Shown here piece after piece: positions 45,068-53,643 of a DNA stretch of 64,000 nt. The stretch's first letter is position 1. Every line of letters begins with the position of its first letter. Under the pieces are notes generated by a model. That model searched no databases. It had not been told where the DNA came from and saw nothing but the letters and a program-made list of their open reading frames with translations. A program made the translations under genes and the position numbers. Source of the DNA: an uncultured Sphaerochaeta sp. (GTDB taxonomy: Bacteria; Spirochaetota; Spirochaetia; Sphaerochaetales; Sphaerochaetaceae); assembly GCF_963666015.1 (NCBI RefSeq), contig NZ_OY762555.1, forward strand, positions 1,054,001 to 1,118,000, given 5' to 3'.

Positions 45068-45085
45068 ATGTTGTAAATCCAACAT
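45068..45085. promoter_or_regulatory. 18-bp palindrome between cupin-hcp and mntP
   Basis: ATGTTG (45068-45073), 6 nt, CAACAT (45080-45085), perfect in its arms. The position suits a CRP/FNR-family activator such as HcpR acting on cupin-hcp, but its sequence is not a recognised consensus. Confidence 0.5.
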
Positions 45086-45105
45086 TTATGGTTTTTTTAT
45101 CAATC

Positions 45106-45134
45106 TTGAGTTTCATTCAAAAACCTTCTATACT
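45106..45134 (+). promoter_or_regulatory. mntP promoter
   Basis: -35 TTGAGT (45106-45111), a 17-bp spacer and -10 TATACT (45129-45134). The predicted leader of about 24 nt is too short for a yybP-ykoY Mn riboswitch. Confidence 0.6.
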
Positions 45135-45164
45135 CAGCTTCATGAAATATGGAAGGACCCACTT

Positions 45165-45740
45165 TTGGGAATCATAGAATTGCTCATGCTCTCTGTAGGT
45201 CTTGCTATGGATGCGTTTGCTGTATCCTTATGCAAAGGGCTCAGGATGCGCAGAATCAATTGGTCCCAGGGAATTCTCATTGCATTCTCCTTCGGATTCT
45301 TCCAAGCAGGAATGCCGATCATTGGATGGGCGCTCGGTCATCAGTTTGAACGATTCATTACACCTGTAGACCATTGGATTGCGTTCATCCTCCTCTCCCT
45401 TATTGGAGCAAAGATGCTCTATGATTCCATTACAGAGGACCCCACATGCCCCGTGGAAACAGTAGATCAGATTGATCTCAAAGAACTATTACTGCTTTCC
45501 ATCGCAACCAGCATCGATGCCCTGGCAGTGGGGATCACCCTAGCATTTCTGGACACCGATATCATCCTCTCAATCTCCTTGATCGGCATTATTACATTTT
45601 TACTCTCACTGCTTGCCGTTATCATCGGAAACCACTTTGGAAATCGCTTACAGAGCAAAGCGGGAATTTTGGGTGGGATTGTACTTATCCTCATCGGAGG
45701 AAAGATCCTACTCTCCCACCTTGGTATTATCGGTTTCTAG
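45165..45740 (+). CDS. mntP: putative manganese efflux pump MntP
   Basis: 191-residue membrane protein with six predicted helices. Seen: LMLSVGLAMDAFAVSLCKGL, and in the second half LLLSIATSIDALAVGITLA, the repeated Asp-containing helices typical of MntP (YebN). The family exports Mn2+. The TTG at 45165 is chosen as start because GGAAGGA lies 7 nt upstream and the family N-terminus begins here; the frame is open from 44976 but that part is not family-like. Its last 33 bp overlap, tail to tail, the MFS gene on the other strand. Confidence 0.88.
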   Translation: MGIIELLMLSVGLAMDAFAVSLCKGLRMRRINWSQGILIAFSFGFFQAGMPIIGWALGHQFERFITPVDHWIAFILLSLIGAKMLYDSITEDPTCPVETVDQIDLKELLLLSIATSIDALAVGITLAFLDTDIILSISLIGIITFLLSLLAVIIGNHFGNRLQSKAGILGGIVLILIGGKILLSHLGIIGF

Positions 45741-47039
45741 GTTCTCACTCTTTCCATCATCAGAGGGCTCACCCCTCTTAACATGGCCCATCAGGAAGAA
45801 TGCTATCAGCATGGAAGCTGAACCATAGAGGAATATTGCTCGGAATCCGAACAAGTCGATAAAGGCTCCGGTAATCGGGGGACTGATGATGGACGCGAGC
45901 TGGCTGAAGAAATAGTATAGGCCTGTATAAATACCCACAGTCTGATAGGTAGACATCTGCCAGAGCATCGGAAAACTGTTGGTAACCACCGATACCCAAA
46001 ATATCCCAAAGCCGAAAAGCAAGGCCCAAAACGTGTATTGACGGAATGCATCACTCATCCCACTGGTAAGCGGGTCATGCAGGAAGACCCCTGCGAGTAA
46101 GATAACAAGAATAGCCAAGGAGAGACGAATCGTTTTCTTTCTTCCTACCCTGTGTGCCACAATTCCTGAAGGAATGGCGAAGAGAGCATACGCAATGCCC
46201 ACCATACCGGCAGCCAAGCTTGCAGTCCCACTGCTGGTTCTCAGTATATCCTTGGAGTACAGGCCAACAAAGGGAAGGATACCCTGGTACCCGATAAACC
46301 AGAATAGTAATGAGAGCAGAATAAAGAGAGCACTCTTGTCCTGCTCCTTGAAAATTACCTTCAGGGAGTGGAGGATTGGCTCCTTTATTTCGCTCTGTTC
46401 AGACGCATTTGCCTTTCTCTCCTTTACAAAGAAGAAAAGAAGCAGTACAGCGATGATGACCAGAACTGAGGAGATGGGGAATGCAAGGATTTCGGTGGTG
46501 GGACCACGACCGGGTAGATTGATTGGGATATCCATCAACCGTGCAAGTCCGACTGTTCCTACGATGGTGGCAATGCCTCCCATGGTATTGATTACGCCGT
46601 TGGCTTCGCTGCGAAGATTTCCGGGTATCATATCGGGCATGAGTGCGACAACAGGTCCCCGAACCGCCTGTTTGAACAGGTTGAGAATGAACACAAGCAA
46701 GATAAGCAACCAGAGACTGTTCAAAGCAGAGAAAGGAATCAAACCAAAGGCAACCGCTGTAACGGGGAGACAGATGACGATAAACGGCATCCTTCGCCCA
46801 ATCCGCGTATGGGTCCTATCGCTGATGGCACTGAAGACAGGAATCAGGAATATGGCCAGAATATTATCGAAGGTCATGATCGACCCGATCAGGGCCTTGG
46901 ACTCTACAAAACGGGCGAGAAAAATAGGGACATAGGTATCATAAAGAGGGTCCATCAACCCCATGGTAAAAAATCCAAGACCGATCAGAAAGGTGGTAGT
47001 GTAGTACCCTTTCAACCCCTTTTTTTGTGTTTTGGCCAT
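45708..47039 (-). CDS. MFS transporter, SLC45/GPH-like
   Basis: 443-residue inner-membrane transporter with 12 predicted helices. The loop SDRTHTRIGRRMPFIVI between helices 2 and 3 and the opening FTMGLMDPLYDTYVPIFLARF resemble sugar or sugar-alcohol MFS carriers of the SLC45/GPH-related kind. The substrate is unknown. ATG 47039 has AAGGAG 7 nt upstream. The gene is divergent from the aminomutase-like gene, and its 3' end overlaps mntP by 33 bp, an unusually long convergent overlap. Confidence 0.87.
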   Translation of the reverse strand: MAKTQKKGLKGYYTTTFLIGLGFFTMGLMDPLYDTYVPIFLARFVESKALIGSIMTFDNILAIFLIPVFSAISDRTHTRIGRRMPFIVICLPVTAVAFGLIPFSALNSLWLLILLVFILNLFKQAVRGPVVALMPDMIPGNLRSEANGVINTMGGIATIVGTVGLARLMDIPINLPGRGPTTEILAFPISSVLVIIAVLLLFFFVKERKANASEQSEIKEPILHSLKVIFKEQDKSALFILLSLLFWFIGYQGILPFVGLYSKDILRTSSGTASLAAGMVGIAYALFAIPSGIVAHRVGRKKTIRLSLAILVILLAGVFLHDPLTSGMSDAFRQYTFWALLFGFGIFWVSVVTNSFPMLWQMSTYQTVGIYTGLYYFFSQLASIISPPITGAFIDLFGFRAIFLYGSASMLIAFFLMGHVKRGEPSDDGKSENLETDNTKVGE

Positions 47040-47152
47040 CGAGAGACTCCTTGTTACGCTCCAATTGCAATAAGTGTACCATACATTTCCAAAAGGGCGG
47101 TAGGCTTTCCTTGGCTCTGGACGAAATCACGCGTTTACGGTACACCATCCTC

Positions 47153-48250
47153 ATGCAAACTCGTGATAATATGACAATAGTCACTACAAAAGAAGCACTG
47201 GGACATTACCTCTCCCTTACTGAGGAAGAGATTGCCTTTGATGAACATATAAGCTGTTCTCTCCCTATGAAAATACCTACCTATTTTCTCTCCTTGATCA
47301 ATCCAGAAGATCCTAAGGATCCACTCAGACGCCAGGTAGTCCCCTCAAGAGAGGAACAGATTTCCGAACCCAAGGGGACCACAGACCCTTTGGAGGAAGT
47401 CAGGTACAGTGTTCAAGACCGACTCATTCACCGGTACAAGAACAGGGTCGCCTTTCTGACCACTGATATCTGTCCTCTGTATTGCAGGCACTGTTTTCGT
47501 CGCCGTTTCACGGGGACTTTCCAGGGTCCTGCAAGTGAAACCCAGATCAGTGAGGCAGCAACCTATGTTGCCCATCACCAAGAAGTGACAGAGATACTCT
47601 TTACTGGGGGTGATGTCCTTACCCTCTCTGATACCCGCTTACAGTCCATGATAGAAGCGTTCAGAAGCAAGCGCCCTGACCTTGTAATCCGACTCTGCAC
47701 AAGAATGCCAGCTTCCTATCCTGCAAGGATCACAGACTCCTTGATCACCATGCTGAAGCAGTTCTCTAGTGCCCCGTTTTACCTCATGTGTCAGTTCAAC
47801 CATCCGAAGGAACTCACCCCACAGGCAATTGAAGCGATAGACCGCTTTGTTGATGCAGGTATTCCTGCAATGAACCAGACAGTATTGCTCCGAGGGGTAA
47901 ATGATGATGCCAACGTGCTTGTTAAGCTTTGCAATCGCCTGGTTTCCAACAGAATCAAACCGTACTACCTCTTTCAAGGAGACCTCGTGGAAGGAACCGC
48001 TCACTTCCGTGTCCCCATCGAGAAGGGGCTTCACCTAGAAGAGCAACTGAGACAGCGTCTCTCAGGTCTTGCCATGCCGGTTTATGCAATAGATCTCCCT
48101 GAAGGTGGGGGAAAGGTCCCTCTGGGCAGAAACTATCTACTGGGTAAAAACCAACAAGGTGCATGGATGTTCAGAAATGCAGAGGGAGTAATCAGGACCT
48201 ACCCGGATCCAATCAGAGAGGAGCTATCCGATCAAGGACATCTTGAATAG
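47153..48250 (+). CDS. lysine 2,3-aminomutase-like radical SAM enzyme (KamA/EpmB family)
   Basis: About 366 residues. Radical SAM/PLP enzyme that would convert (S)-alpha-lysine to beta-lysine. Seen: LRRQVVPSREE and DPLEE blocks, the CxxxCxxC cluster (C107, C111, C114, CPLYCRHC), GGDVLT, LRGVNDD, PYYLFQGDLVEGTAHFRVP and the PLP-lysine site GGGK with Lys about 321. The length and the EGGGKVPLGRNYLL tail resemble KamA-like enzymes; EpmB function is a reasonable alternative given the EpmA-EF-P pair at 30.8-32.4 kb. The start is uncertain: neither ATG 47153 nor ATG 47171 has an SD. A weak TGGACG-N17-TACACC promoter would place a transcript start at 47153. The 3' end overlaps the next, opposite gene by 38 bp. 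Confidence 0.88.
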   Translation: MQTRDNMTIVTTKEALGHYLSLTEEEIAFDEHISCSLPMKIPTYFLSLINPEDPKDPLRRQVVPSREEQISEPKGTTDPLEEVRYSVQDRLIHRYKNRVAFLTTDICPLYCRHCFRRRFTGTFQGPASETQISEAATYVAHHQEVTEILFTGGDVLTLSDTRLQSMIEAFRSKRPDLVIRLCTRMPASYPARITDSLITMLKQFSSAPFYLMCQFNHPKELTPQAIEAIDRFVDAGIPAMNQTVLLRGVNDDANVLVKLCNRLVSNRIKPYYLFQGDLVEGTAHFRVPIEKGLHLEEQLRQRLSGLAMPVYAIDLPEGGGKVPLGRNYLLGKNQQGAWMFRNAEGVIRTYPDPIREELSDQGHLE

Positions 48251-49394
48251 CTTTTTTGCGAATATCCTGACGTTGTGATTCATACACCTCCGGCTCCATG
48301 AACAGGACCTCTTCTTTCTCTTCAAAAGTAGGAACAAGAATGGGATCGGCTCCTTTCTTCAGCACAGGAGCTGGGGTTTCAATTTCAGGTAAAACCGCTG
48401 GTGTTTCTTGTGTTATAACCACAGGCTTCGCTATGACAGGTATGGCAGGGCTTACCAGCGGCTCAACTTCCTCTGATACTCGTTCTCCTTCTGGAGCTAT
48501 CGTATCCTCTGTTTTAAGTTCTAGTACGGGAACAATTTCTTTCTCTACTAACGGTTCATCCACTTGGACCTTTATATTGGGAGTTGGAATCTTGGGCACA
48601 GGAGGGATGAATTTCATCTCAACCAGATAATCCTGCACAGCCTTTCTCACCGGTTCTTCCATGGAATCAAGGAGTGTTGGAGCCAAATCCATGACCATGT
48701 CGCTACGATATTTGTCATAGAGTGCAATAGCCTCCTCCTCACTCAGGCCAGGGCTGGGTAAAGAAGCCTGCAATTCCGCTATATAGGCCTCCTTGTTTGC
48801 CTCGAGCTGGCTGACAATCTGTGCGACAATCTGGGGAATCATGCGGTCAACCAACTGGGGAACATACGCATCCATTTCCTTGGTCAAACCCTCTCTTATC
48901 GCGTCCAACTGCGTCGCTACACTCCCCTCAATGGCTGTCTGCAGATTACCCGCTTGTACTCTCAGCTCTGCCAAATTCTTTTCAACATACGCTTCAACCT
49001 CACTCTGAAGTACTCCCTGATAAGCTTCTTGATCAGCCGTAAGCGTTTCGCTGAGGGACGGAAGCACCAACTCCTCCAATCGCCCTGCAAGGGAATTGAG
49101 GAGAACATCATCCGATAGGATTTGTGCAGCGATGGAGTCTTTCAATACCGGCTCAAGTTGCTCTTGGAGTCGAGGCAACAGCTCGCGTGCCAAGGTCTCA
49201 GCCTCTGAGACCTCTTCCACTGTCGGCTTTCTGACCGGGGGAGTAACCTCCATCAGGGGTTGCAACTGCCTATCTTTTGCTTGCTGGAGAATTTCATTGG
49301 GCACGCCTGGGCGAAGATACCACATTCCGACAAATACGAATGTAGTAACAACAATGGTAATGACCAGCAAATTGATCAGGACAGACTTTTTCAT
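48213..49394 (-). CDS. membrane-anchored coiled-coil protein of unknown function
   Basis: 393-residue protein that I do not recognise. One N-terminal membrane helix (LINLLVITIVVTTFVFVGMWYL) is followed by a long charged region of about 230 residues. That region looks helical and coiled-coil (LPRLQEQLEPVLKDSIAAQIL, LQTAIEGSVATQLDAIREGL, IPQIVAQIVSQLEANKEAYI). A Pro/Glu/Val-rich stretch and a short final helix (QDIRKKAIQDVLDRIAPL) end it. It is probably anchored with a periplasmic or cytoplasmic bundle. It follows coaE by 25 bp on the same strand and overlaps the aminomutase-like gene at its 3' end. Confidence 0.75.
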   Translation of the reverse strand: MKKSVLINLLVITIVVTTFVFVGMWYLRPGVPNEILQQAKDRQLQPLMEVTPPVRKPTVEEVSEAETLARELLPRLQEQLEPVLKDSIAAQILSDDVLLNSLAGRLEELVLPSLSETLTADQEAYQGVLQSEVEAYVEKNLAELRVQAGNLQTAIEGSVATQLDAIREGLTKEMDAYVPQLVDRMIPQIVAQIVSQLEANKEAYIAELQASLPSPGLSEEEAIALYDKYRSDMVMDLAPTLLDSMEEPVRKAVQDYLVEMKFIPPVPKIPTPNIKVQVDEPLVEKEIVPVLELKTEDTIAPEGERVSEEVEPLVSPAIPVIAKPVVITQETPAVLPEIETPAPVLKKGADPILVPTFEEKEEVLFMEPEVYESQRQDIRKKAIQDVLDRIAPL

Positions 49395-49419
49395 TTCGAA
49401 CCCTCGTATGGAAAAGATT

Positions 49420-50028
49420 TCATCGCTGAGATGAAATTCGTAATCCTATGGTATCACAATAGGTTATGACTTGTCGATGAATTACCTTCTTTGAGCGGTG
49501 ATTACCCAATACCACCACTTCCAAACCTTGCACATCGGTCTCTGGAACAATATCCAACTGTGCTCTCTCTCGTTCAAGGAATCGTTTGAAGGAGAGCCCT
49601 TCTCTCCCACTACAGCGAATAAAACGTAACAGAAACGGTGCCTTGATAAACAATATATGGTCACACAGAGGCTCCAAGCCCATACGCCCAAGGAGCGCAG
49701 CATTGAGAATGAGTGCTGGCTTTTGCTCCTCTCTTGCCTCCTGAATAAGTTGTTTACACATTTCAACCATCCTTGGGTGGGTTATCGACTCGAGCTCCCT
49801 CAGCTTTTCCGGGTTGCTGAAAACCAGTGTTCCCAATGCCTTTCTGTCGACCTTCCCGTCGTATACCACTGCTTGCCCAAAGGCTTTCCTCAGAGCATCC
49901 TTGCTCTCATTGAGTGCATCATGACCCAAGGAGTCAACATCAACCACTTGGCAACCAAAAGAAGCAAACACCTTTGCATACTGGTCCTTGCCGGCACATG
50001 CCCTACCGGTCAACCCGATAACCATCAT
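49420..50028 (-). CDS. coaE: dephospho-CoA kinase
   Basis: 202-residue kinase for the final step of CoA synthesis. Seen: N-terminal VIGLTGRACAGKDQYAKVFASFGCQVVDVDSLGH, then VDRKALGTLVFSNPEKLRELESITHPRM, all matching CoaE. The P-loop reads GRACAGKD, so the usual Ser/Thr after Lys is Asp and the Gly-rich part is reduced. This variation is unusual, though similar P-loops are what I recall from spirochaete CoaE. The start overlaps the polA stop by 1 bp; either of two adjacent ATG codons (50028 or 50025) could be used. Confidence 0.9.
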   Translation of the reverse strand: MMVIGLTGRACAGKDQYAKVFASFGCQVVDVDSLGHDALNESKDALRKAFGQAVVYDGKVDRKALGTLVFSNPEKLRELESITHPRMVEMCKQLIQEAREEQKPALILNAALLGRMGLEPLCDHILFIKAPFLLRFIRCSGREGLSFKRFLERERAQLDIVPETDVQGLEVVVLGNHRSKKVIHRQVITYCDTIGLRISSQR

Positions 50029-52868
50029 CAGTGTATATCTCCCCAGTTGTCCCCCACCTCAATACTGGTCTTCAGGGGGATACTGAGCTTAACAGCTCCC
50101 TCCAGTGCTTCGCGTACAACACGCTTTGTCTCTTCCACCTCATCCTCAGGCACTTCGAATACCAGTTCGTCATGAATCTGCAGCAGCAATGTGGCTTTGA
50201 GTCCTTTTTCCTTGATGGAGGCAGAAACACGGAGCATTGCAAGTTTCATGATATCGGCCGCTGTCCCCTGGATGACAGTATTAACCGCGATGCGCTGTGC
50301 TTTCGCACGCTCAACAGCACTCCTGCTGTTGATCTCGGTGATGGTTCTAACATGCCCAAGCAGGGTGGTTACATAGCCATCCTTCTCAGCACGACTCCTC
50401 GTGGTTTCAACAAAGGCCTGCACCCCACTGTAGCGTTGGAAGTATTGATCGATGAATTGCTTTGCCTCACTGTGGGAAATCTTGAGGTCCTTCGCCAGGC
50501 TATGGGTACCCATACCGTACATGACACCGAAGTTGATCGTCTTGGATATCCGGCGTTGATCGGAGGAGACTTCGGCGAGGGGAACATCGAAGATCAAGCT
50601 CGCAGTAGAACGATGCACATCCACACCCTCTTCAAAAGCTCTCTTGAGTCCCGGGTCATCAGCCATATGTGCCAATACCACAAGCTCGATCTGTGAGTAG
50701 TCAGCAGAGAGGAATCGATATCCTTTCTTTGGAATGAACGCAGAACGGATTCTTCTCCCCTCATCAGTCCTCACAGGAATGTTCTGTAGGTTGGGGTCCT
50801 TACATGAGAGTCTTCCTGTTTCAGTCCCTGTCTGGCTGAATGAGGGGTGAACCCTGCCGGTTTCAGCATTGATCTGAAGGGGAAGCTTGTCGATATAGGT
50901 ACTCTTGAGCTTGTTGAGCATCCGATATTGCAAGATCAAGGCAACTTCCCGGTAGGTCTCCTGCAGAGGCTCCAGTACTTCAGTTGCAGTGGAGAATCCT
51001 GAGCGGGTCTTGGCACCGGTAGGAATCTCACGCTCTACAAAAAGCACTTCCTGTAATTGCTGTGGGGAGTTCAGATTGAAGCTATGCCCACAGATGGAGA
51101 AAATCTCCTCCTTGATGACATCAATGCGCTTCTCAAACTCCTGGGAGAGAGGCTCTATTCGACTTCTCTCCAAGCAAATACCCGCAAGCTCCATGTTTGC
51201 AATGATCAGAAGCAAGGGCATTTCAATGTCATTGAGCAAATCAAGCAAGCCTCTTGCCTTGAGAAGTTCTAGGAACACCTCATAGAGGCGGAAAGTCACA
51301 TCAGCATCCTCTGCACCATAGAACACCACCTGGTCCAAGGGGATATCACTCAGTAATTTTCCTTTTGGTACAATGTCGCTGTAGCGGACCGTCTTATGCT
51401 CCAGATATTTCTCTGCAAGATAGTCCATATTGAATACCGAGGTACTATCCAACAACCATGCTGCTACCATGGTATCGAAGATAAAACGTTTGGGAACCAC
51501 CCCCCAACGCACCAACACCTTGTAGTCGTACTTGAAATTCTGCCCGATAAGCGAGAGTTTCCCACTCCCGAGATAGTCGGCGAGTAAGTCGCGAACCTCA
51601 TCGACTGGCAGGAGTTCTTTTCCTTCATGCACCAAGGGAACATAGTAAGCTTTCTCTGCCTCATTGGTGAATGAAAACCCAATAACATCAGCAACCATCT
51701 CATCTATACTGGTCGTCTCAAGATCGAATGCTACTGGTTTTCCTGCCTTCTCATATGAAGCAAGCAACTCAGAAAGAGCTTTTACCGTTGTCACGGCCTC
51801 ATAAGAACCGTTCTTGGAGGCTTTCTTCACAGGCTTCTCAGGAAGGAACGAGGTGGCATCCCCTCCCCAGGCCCGTCCAAGTTCCTTGAGGATGGTCCGC
51901 ATCCCAATCTCCTGGAACAGGGGAATGGCTGCCTCATAGTCTACATCCTTGACCAAGTACTGATCAGTATCGAATGTTTCGACATTGAATAAGTCACGCC
52001 TGAGCACGACCAGACTCTTGCTCAGATGTGCGTTCTCCTTTCCTTCCATCAACTTCTTCTGTAAGCCGGGAGCAACCAGCTTTATATGTTCATAGATACC
52101 GTCAAGGGTACCAAATTGCTGCAAGAGCTTTGCAGCTCCTTTCTCCCCAATCCCTTTTACCCCAGGGATATTATCTGAAGAATCACCCAACAGGGAGAGG
52201 TAATCGACAATCTGGGAGGGTTTGATCCCAAGCATCGCCTCTACTTCATTGTCTCCCATCAATTGGTAGAATTTTTCATTCTTTTTCGCAGGTCTCAAGG
52301 CAAAGGTGTGTTCATCCACCAATTGGAGCAAGTCCTTGTCGCCGGTAAACATGATAGTGTCAATTCCATGTCGAGTCGCCTCCTCGCTCAAGGTGGCGAT
52401 AATGTCATCGGCCTCATACCCCTCCATTGTGATGGATGGAATCTTCAAGGCCTTGAGGATGTTGTTGATAATGGGGACCTGAGTATGGAGATCCTCTGGT
52501 GCGGCATCCCTGGTTGCTTTATAGGGTTCATACATTATATGGCGAAACGTCTTCTCCTTGCCGTCCATCGCAACTACCAGATAGTCTGGTGAGTATTCAC
52601 GTATCAACTTCAAGACCGTGGAAAAGAATCCATATACTGCAGATATGTTGTTGCCCTGGGTATCCTGCATTGGATTTCTGAAAAACCCGTAGTAGGAGCG
52701 GTAAATCAGGCCGTAGCCATCAATAATATACAATTTCTTTCGATCGCTGAGTGTTGTGGATTCCCTCTTTTTTTCTTCTTGCTTAGGTGGTACGGAAAGG
52801 GGCCTATCCTTTGCCTCCTTTTGCAACTTCTCTTGATCAAAATCCTGACTGGAAAACAGTTCATCCAT
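50028..52868 (-). CDS. polA: DNA polymerase I
   Basis: 946-residue repair and primer-removal polymerase. 5'-3' exonuclease at about 45-335 (KLYIIDGYGLIYRSYYGF, YEADDIIATL). 3'-5' exonuclease with its acidic residues kept: Exo I FDLETT, Exo II QNFKYDYKVL and Exo III YGAEDADVT, so proofreading is likely active. Polymerase motifs: A DYSQIELVVLAHM, B RRISKTINFGVMYGMG and C HDELVFEV. An N-terminal extension of about 42 mostly polar residues (KEEKKRES type) precedes the normal start and is supported by AGGGGG before ATG 52868. It overlaps the MBL-fold gene by 8 bp. Confidence 0.96.
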   Translation of the reverse strand: MDELFSSQDFDQEKLQKEAKDRPLSVPPKQEEKKRESTTLSDRKKLYIIDGYGLIYRSYYGFFRNPMQDTQGNNISAVYGFFSTVLKLIREYSPDYLVVAMDGKEKTFRHIMYEPYKATRDAAPEDLHTQVPIINNILKALKIPSITMEGYEADDIIATLSEEATRHGIDTIMFTGDKDLLQLVDEHTFALRPAKKNEKFYQLMGDNEVEAMLGIKPSQIVDYLSLLGDSSDNIPGVKGIGEKGAAKLLQQFGTLDGIYEHIKLVAPGLQKKLMEGKENAHLSKSLVVLRRDLFNVETFDTDQYLVKDVDYEAAIPLFQEIGMRTILKELGRAWGGDATSFLPEKPVKKASKNGSYEAVTTVKALSELLASYEKAGKPVAFDLETTSIDEMVADVIGFSFTNEAEKAYYVPLVHEGKELLPVDEVRDLLADYLGSGKLSLIGQNFKYDYKVLVRWGVVPKRFIFDTMVAAWLLDSTSVFNMDYLAEKYLEHKTVRYSDIVPKGKLLSDIPLDQVVFYGAEDADVTFRLYEVFLELLKARGLLDLLNDIEMPLLLIIANMELAGICLERSRIEPLSQEFEKRIDVIKEEIFSICGHSFNLNSPQQLQEVLFVEREIPTGAKTRSGFSTATEVLEPLQETYREVALILQYRMLNKLKSTYIDKLPLQINAETGRVHPSFSQTGTETGRLSCKDPNLQNIPVRTDEGRRIRSAFIPKKGYRFLSADYSQIELVVLAHMADDPGLKRAFEEGVDVHRSTASLIFDVPLAEVSSDQRRISKTINFGVMYGMGTHSLAKDLKISHSEAKQFIDQYFQRYSGVQAFVETTRSRAEKDGYVTTLLGHVRTITEINSRSAVERAKAQRIAVNTVIQGTAADIMKLAMLRVSASIKEKGLKATLLLQIHDELVFEVPEDEVEETKRVVREALEGAVKLSIPLKTSIEVGDNWGDIH

Positions 52869-53643
52869 GGTATCCCCCTATGGTTAACGAGAGCGTATCA
52901 TAAGCCACATGGATATGAGATGGAAGTTCATCTTCCAGCTTTTGGTGGCTCACATTATGGCTGAGATGGGTGAAATAGGCACGCTTCGCGCCAATAAATT
53001 CTACAAAAGCCTTTGCCTCGAATACACTGTAGTGGGTGGGATGCGGCCAATATCGCAAGGCACCCACAACGAGGGTATCGAGTCCTCTAAAGTAGGAAAG
53101 ACTCTCAGGCGGTACTTCGCTACAGTCGGTTGCATAGGCAAAGTCTCCAATTCTAAATGCAAAGATCTCCCGTTTGCCGTGCAGGATGGGAATGGGTATT
53201 ACGGTGAAAGGTCCAATCTCAATCGCTTCAAATGCTTTCATGGTATTGAGCTGAAGATGAGGCACCCCACCTGCGATTGTACTCCCGGTAAGCACATAGG
53301 GAAAGCGATCAGTTATTGCATGCTTTACTTCATCCTGACAGTATACAGGCAACACTTGATCCTTACAGAAGACCCTCAGGTCGTCAATTCCATTAAAATG
53401 ATCTGCATGGTCATGAGTATAGAGCACTGCATCAAGATGAGAAATATCAGCCCTGAGGGCTTGTAGACGAAACTCCGGAGTGGTATCCACCAAAAGGGAG
53501 TGCTCCCCACTCCTGATGAGGATACTGGAGCGGAATCGTTTGTCCCGAGGGTTGCTGGAAGTACAGACAGGGCATTTGCACCCAATAACAGGAACACCAT
53601 GACTTGTTCCTGTCCCGAGAAAGATTACTTCAAATGGAATCAT
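52861..53643 (-). CDS. MBL-fold hydrolase, PhnP-like
   Basis: 260-residue metallo-beta-lactamase-fold enzyme. Seen: N-terminal FLGTGTSHGVPVIGCKCPVC with Cys residues, the dinuclear metal motif THDHADH (HxHxDH), a DCSEVP block with Asp, and a final FTHLSHN region. The opening GTGTSxGVPxxGCxCxxC matches the PhnP/cyclic phosphodiesterase group, which acts on 1,2-cyclic ribose phosphates or similar esters; the substrate here is unknown. ATG 53643 overlaps the stop of the small upstream gene (ATGA), and its own stop overlaps polA. Confidence 0.86.
   Translation of the reverse strand: MIPFEVIFLGTGTSHGVPVIGCKCPVCTSSNPRDKRFRSSILIRSGEHSLLVDTTPEFRLQALRADISHLDAVLYTHDHADHFNGIDDLRVFCKDQVLPVYCQDEVKHAITDRFPYVLTGSTIAGGVPHLQLNTMKAFEAIEIGPFTVIPIPILHGKREIFAFRIGDFAYATDCSEVPPESLSYFRGLDTLVVGALRYWPHPTHYSVFEAKAFVEFIGAKRAYFTHLSHNVSHQKLEDELPSHIHVAYDTLSLTIGGYHG

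Noticed and set aside
45141..45164. Manganese riboswitch before mntP
   Set aside because: The predicted leader is only about 24 nt and holds no yybP-ykoY structure.
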